A stretch of 64,000 nucleotides of DNA from Paraburkholderia sediminicola (GTDB lineage Bacteria > Pseudomonadota > Gammaproteobacteria > Burkholderiales > Burkholderiaceae), in assembly GCF_902859805.1 (NCBI RefSeq), contig NZ_CADIKC010000002.1, positions 310,001 to 374,000 of the forward strand. Direction: 5' to 3'. The position numbers and the translations under genes are program-made. Shown piece by piece: positions 60,944 to 64,000 of this stretch. Every line of letters starts with the position of its first letter. The first letter of the stretch is position 1. Below the pieces are notes generated by a model that made no database searches, had not been told where the DNA came from, and saw only the letters and a program-made list of their open reading frames with translations.

Positions 60944-61963
60944 ATGCTGCTGAAAGTAGGTGAACTAGCCAGGCGATCCGGCATGACGGTGCGCACGCTT
61001 CATCACTACGACGCGATCGGGTTGCTCACGCCTTCTGCCCGCTCCGATGCGGGCTACCGGCTCTACAACCGCGACGACATCGCCAGGCTGCATCAGATCC
61101 AGGCGATGCGGCAGCTGGATCTGTCGCTGGCCGACATCGGGGCCTTGCTGGCAAGACCGGACGCCTCCCTCTCGACGGTCATCGAGCAGCAGATCGCAGC
61201 GCTGACTCGACAGATCGATCGTGCAACGGACCTGCGCGACAGGCTTCATCGTTTGCGTGGCCAGTTGATGACGGGAGAAGAGCCCGATCTTGCCGACTGG
61301 CTAACCACGTTGGAGATGATGACCATGCAGGATAAATATCTTACGCAGGATGAACAGGACCAGCTTCGTTCGAACAAGCTCGCGGGGGCGGCCAACTGGC
61401 CGGCATTGATTCAGGCAGTGCACGCGCTGATGGATCGCGGCGTTTCCGTCGAATGCAAGGAGGCCCAGGCATTGGCGAACCGCTGGATGTCGATGGTGGC
61501 CGATTACACCGGGGGCGATCCGCGTCTGCTCTCGAAGCTCGACACGATGCATCGCAATGAGCCGGCGCTGCAGGTGAAAAGCGGCATCACGACGGACATG
61601 CTCGCCTACATGACACGCGCCGTCCGGCACTCGAAGCTGGCGCTCTACGCGAAATATCTGTCGCCGCAGGAACTGCAGCGCATGCATGACGGCGACGAGC
61701 GCTACGTGTCTGAATGGCCGGGACTCGTCGCGGAAATCCGCCGCGCCATGGACAACCACCAAACCGTCGACGACCCGTCGGTTCAAAAGCTCGCGCAGCG
61801 CTGGATGAATCTGTTCAACGCATATGTCGGCACGGATCCGGAAACCCACCGGAAACTCCAGTCCGCCTACGAGAACGAGCCCGCGCTGCTGGCGGGCACA
61901 GGCATCGACCGGGCGATGCTCGCTTACCTGCGCGACGCGCTGGAGATCGCGCAACTGCAGTAG
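60944..61963 (+). CDS. MerR-family regulator with two tandem TipAS-like domains
   Basis: A 339-residue protein. The N-terminal MerR helix-turn-helix (LLKVGELARRSGMTVRTLHH YDAIGLL) is followed by a dimerisation helix and two similar ~85-residue units beginning at W152 (WPALIQAVHALMDRG...QALANRWM) and W258 (WPGLVAEIRRAMDNH...QKLAQRWM), offset by 106. TipAS domains bind thiopeptide-like compounds. The CueR/ZntR metal-binding cysteines are absent, so it is not the copper sensor. AGGAG precedes ATG 60944; ATG 60923 is less likely. Confidence 0.82.
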   Translation: MLLKVGELARRSGMTVRTLHHYDAIGLLTPSARSDAGYRLYNRDDIARLHQIQAMRQLDLSLADIGALLARPDASLSTVIEQQIAALTRQIDRATDLRDRLHRLRGQLMTGEEPDLADWLTTLEMMTMQDKYLTQDEQDQLRSNKLAGAANWPALIQAVHALMDRGVSVECKEAQALANRWMSMVADYTGGDPRLLSKLDTMHRNEPALQVKSGITTDMLAYMTRAVRHSKLALYAKYLSPQELQRMHDGDERYVSEWPGLVAEIRRAMDNHQTVDDPSVQKLAQRWMNLFNAYVGTDPETHRKLQSAYENEPALLAGTGIDRAMLAYLRDALEIAQLQ

Positions 61964-62001
61964 CGCAGCAATGCGGCGCGGTTGGTGACGCGCCGTCAGC
62001 G

Positions 62002-62038
62002 GCCACCACGAAGTCACCAACGGCAGCTTCGTGGTGGC
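62002..62038. terminator. perfect 12-bp hairpin after the MerR gene
   Basis: GCCACCACGAAG (62002-62013) pairs with CTTCGTGGTGGC (62027-62038) around a 13-nt loop, beginning 38 nt after the MerR stop. Likely terminator, lacking a T tract. Confidence 0.55.
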
Positions 62039-62137
62039 GCCCGCGTCGCGCCGAACACCGGGATCCGACCGCAAATGACTGGTGTTTACCCGCCAAACCC
62101 ACTCTGACACTTGCCACTTCGCCGGAATGTGGCTCAA

Positions 62138-62230
62138 AATGTAAGCGCTATCATTTTAAATGTACGGCTTTAACTGGCGGAAATGACTGCCTGGGACACG
62201 ATCAGCATGCCAGCATGTAAGCGCTAACAT
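62138..62230. promoter_or_regulatory. two LacI-type operator palindromes upstream of the MFS gene
   Basis: AATGTAAGCGCTATCATT (62138-62155) and ATGTAAGCGCTAACAT (62215-62230) share TGTAAGCGCTA with a central AGCGCT and near-palindromic flanks. Their centres are 76 bp apart, near seven helical turns. They lie 103-195 nt upstream of the MFS start in the 369-nt gap 61964-62332. A LacI/GalR-type repressor is the likely binder; it is not encoded in the window. Confidence 0.6.
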
Positions 62231-62332
62231 AGCGCGATGAACTGCAATTGGAGAACCCCGATCTCCCGGCGACCTGACACCGCATCAGCGCGCCCCCGCA
62301 ACAGACAAACACATGAACCGGAGACAACCAGC

Positions 62333-63652
62333 ATGAGCGCCACCCCGAACCTCGAGCAGGCCCCACCGAAAATCCGCCGCGCCCAGATCGTGGCGCTCAC
62401 GCTGCTGATGGTGAGCGGCATCGTCAACTATCTGGACCGTGGAACGCTCGCAGTTGCCAATCCGCTGATCCGTCACGACATGGGGCTCTCGCTCGGCCAG
62501 ATGGGCCTGCTGCTGTCCGCGTTTTCCTGGAGCTACGCGTTGTTCCAGCTGCCGGTGGGCGGTCTCGTCGACCGGATCGGACCGCGCAAGCTGCTCGGCA
62601 TCGGCCTGATCGTCTGGTCAATTGCGCAGGCCGCCGGCGGATTCGTCTCGACTTTCGGCTGGTTCGTCCTTGCGCGAATCGTGCTTGGCATTGGCGAGGC
62701 GCCGCAGTTTCCGTCGGCAGCGCGCGTTGTCAGCAACTGGTTTCCGTTGCGCGCGCGTGGCAAGCCGACCGGTATCTTCAATTCGGCGTCCCCGCTCGGC
62801 ACGGCGCTCGCGCCGCTTTGCCTGTCGATCATCGTGGTTCAGTTCCACTGGCGCTGGGCCTTCATCGTGACGGGCGTGCTGGGTCTGGTCGTCGCTGTCG
62901 TGTGGCTCGCCGTATATCGCGATCCCGTCAAAGCCACGATGAGCGAAGCAGAGCGGCGCTATCTCGAAGGCGACGAAGCGGACCGCAAGCCGGCCCCCGC
63001 GGTCACGTTCGCCGACTGGCGTTCGCTGTTTTCTCACGGAACCACGTGGGGCATGCTGATCGGCTTCTTCGGCTCGGTCTACCTGAACTGGGTGTACCTC
63101 ACGTGGCTGCCTGGCTATCTGACGATGGAGCGGCACATGAGCCTGATGCATACGGGCATTGCTGCGTCGATACCGTTCTTCTGCGGCTTTCTGGGTTCGC
63201 TCACGGCCGGCTGGTTCTCCGATCTCATCACGAGCGGCAGCACGAATCCGGTCACCAGCCGCCGCAATGCGGTGGTGATCGCGATGCTCGGCATGGTCGC
63301 GTTCACCATTCCGGCGGCGCTCGTCGAGAGCAACACAATCGCGATCGTGTGCATTTCGGTAGTGATCTTTCTGGCGAATGCCGCCTCCGCCAGCTCATGG
63401 GCGCTGGCCACCGCTGCCGCGCCGCCGAACCGCGTCGGCTCGCTCGGCGCGATCCAGAACTTCGGCGGCTTTCTCGGCGGCGCTCTCGCCCCTATCCTGA
63501 CCGGCTACATCGCGCAGACCTGGTCGTTCGTCCCTGCATTGCTCACGGCCGCCGGCATCGCGTTTGCCGGCGCCATGAGCTACCTCCTGCTGGTACGCAA
63601 ACCGATCGACGACCGGCCCGTCTCCACTGAAACCCTGCGAGCGCCCGCCTGA
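62333..63652 (+). CDS. MFS transporter, anion:cation symporter type (sugar-acid like)
   Basis: A 439-residue, twelve-helix transporter of the ACS family (glucarate, galactonate type). Signature segments are GIVNYLDRGTLAVANPLIRH, VGGLVDRIGPRKLLGIGLIV and RIVLGIGEAPQFPSAARVV. GGAGA lies ~11 nt before ATG 62333. The next gene is a DapA-family aldolase/dehydratase, which fits uptake and breakdown of a sugar acid. Confidence 0.85.
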   Translation: MSATPNLEQAPPKIRRAQIVALTLLMVSGIVNYLDRGTLAVANPLIRHDMGLSLGQMGLLLSAFSWSYALFQLPVGGLVDRIGPRKLLGIGLIVWSIAQAAGGFVSTFGWFVLARIVLGIGEAPQFPSAARVVSNWFPLRARGKPTGIFNSASPLGTALAPLCLSIIVVQFHWRWAFIVTGVLGLVVAVVWLAVYRDPVKATMSEAERRYLEGDEADRKPAPAVTFADWRSLFSHGTTWGMLIGFFGSVYLNWVYLTWLPGYLTMERHMSLMHTGIAASIPFFCGFLGSLTAGWFSDLITSGSTNPVTSRRNAVVIAMLGMVAFTIPAALVESNTIAIVCISVVIFLANAASASSWALATAAAPPNRVGSLGAIQNFGGFLGGALAPILTGYIAQTWSFVPALLTAAGIAFAGAMSYLLLVRKPIDDRPVSTETLRAPA

Positions 63653-63701
63653 AGGCGGCCGTTGCGTCAACTCATCGAATCCTTCCCCGGAGATCAACAC
63701 C

Positions 63702-64000
63702 ATGACCACCGCCAAGCCCGCCAAGACGTCAGTCGAAGGCATCGTCCCCGTGATGCTGACGCCGTTCGACGATTCCGGCGCCATCGACTACGCCGGACTC
63801 GAACGTCTGATCGAGTGGTACATCGCACACGGGTCCGACGCGCTGTTCGCCGTCGCCCAGTCGAGTGAAATGCAGTTTCTGACGCTCGCCGAGCGCGGCG
63901 CGCTGGGACGCTTCGTGGTCGAGAAGGTTGCCGGCCGCATTCCCGTCGTGGTCTCCGGCCACATCAGCGACGACGCCGATGCGCAGGCCGAGGAGCTGAA
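63702..64000 (+). CDS. DapA-family aldolase/dehydratase, N-terminal part (cut by window edge)
   Basis: The first ~99 codons, MTTAKPAKTSVEGIVPVMLT continuing PFDDSGAIDYAGLERLIEWY, match the N-terminus of the dihydrodipicolinate synthase/N-acetylneuraminate lyase superfamily. The catalytic Lys is beyond the window. The adjacent sugar-acid type transporter suggests a keto-deoxy-sugar-acid aldolase or dehydratase. CGGAG is 11-12 nt before the ATG. Confidence 0.75.
   Translation, partial: MTTAKPAKTSVEGIVPVMLTPFDDSGAIDYAGLERLIEWYIAHGSDALFAVAQSSEMQFLTLAERGALGRFVVEKVAGRIPVVVSGHISDDADAQAEEL

Noticed and set aside
60944-61963. CueR-type copper sensor
   Set aside because: The MerR protein lacks the C-terminal metal-binding cysteine loop and carries TipAS-like domains instead.

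Overview
The window is GC-rich, densely packed DNA of Burkholderiaceae type, most like Paraburkholderia. This rests on the gene repertoire (steroid-ring catabolism, kdp operon, CzcI-like, CopZ and multicopper-oxidase genes, chaperone-usher fimbriae) and codon usage; it is an inference, because no rRNA or other taxonomic marker is present. I see no tRNA, rRNA, insertion sequence, prophage or CRISPR array.

Region 1 (1-22.5 kb) is a steroid (sterane ring) degradation cluster. On the minus strand, in order of transcription from about 15.9 kb leftwards: an LLM flavin monooxygenase, the 3-HSA hydroxylase oxygenase (TesA2/HsaA-like), 3-ketosteroid delta1-dehydrogenase (KstD), the partner flavin reductase (TesA1/HsaB-like), a second KstD-like flavoprotein, a hydroxysteroid-type SDR, a KshB-like reductase, a FadD3-like acyl-CoA ligase, the extradiol ring-cleavage dioxygenase (TesB/HsaC), IpdA, IpdB, an enoyl-CoA hydratase, IpdC, a second enoyl-CoA hydratase and the start of an acyl-CoA dehydrogenase cut by the window edge. 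Many neighbours overlap as ATGA. To the right are a VOC protein, a TeiR-like LuxR regulator and a divergent plus-strand operon: HSL esterase, enoyl-CoA hydratase, a RibBA paralogue with a degenerate GTP cyclohydrolase half, and an SDR. Five copies of a 20-bp partly dyadic element (core GTCY-N4-RGACGATG in the direction of transcription) lie upstream of transcription units here, always in the same orientation to the downstream gene. I propose it as the operator of the steroid regulon.

Region 2 (22.5-38 kb) is mixed: an ABC-2 exporter, a tannase-family hydrolase that has lost the family's conserved cysteine pair, OpgC and acyltransferase-3 membrane proteins, a TSUP exporter, a secreted hypothetical protein, an FtsH-like protease paralogue, an AraC regulator, an MFS transporter and an orphan ABC ATPase. 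Several intergenic gaps hold strong unexplained inverted repeats.

Region 3 (38-46.2 kb) is a four-gene chaperone-usher fimbrial operon (pilin, chaperone, usher, tip adhesin) divergent from a secreted GH-A-type glycoside hydrolase with a (PT)n linker encoded by hexanucleotide repeats.

Region 4 (46.4-55 kb) is a potassium island: a KimA-like K+ importer, a universal stress protein and a kdp operon read as sORF-kdpF-kdpA-kdpB-kdpC-kdpE. The sensor kinase kdpD is missing between kdpC and kdpE. The first three small or large genes are chained by ATGA overlaps.

Region 5 (55-64 kb) has a fucosyltransferase-fold protein; a divergent copper/heavy-metal locus around one MerR-type dyad (CzcI-like, a His-rich periplasmic protein, TolC-family and multicopper oxidase on minus; CopZ and DUF305 on plus); a MerR regulator with two tandem TipAS-like domains; and, behind two LacI-type operators, an MFS (sugar-acid type) transporter and the start of a DapA-family aldolase/dehydratase running off the right edge.
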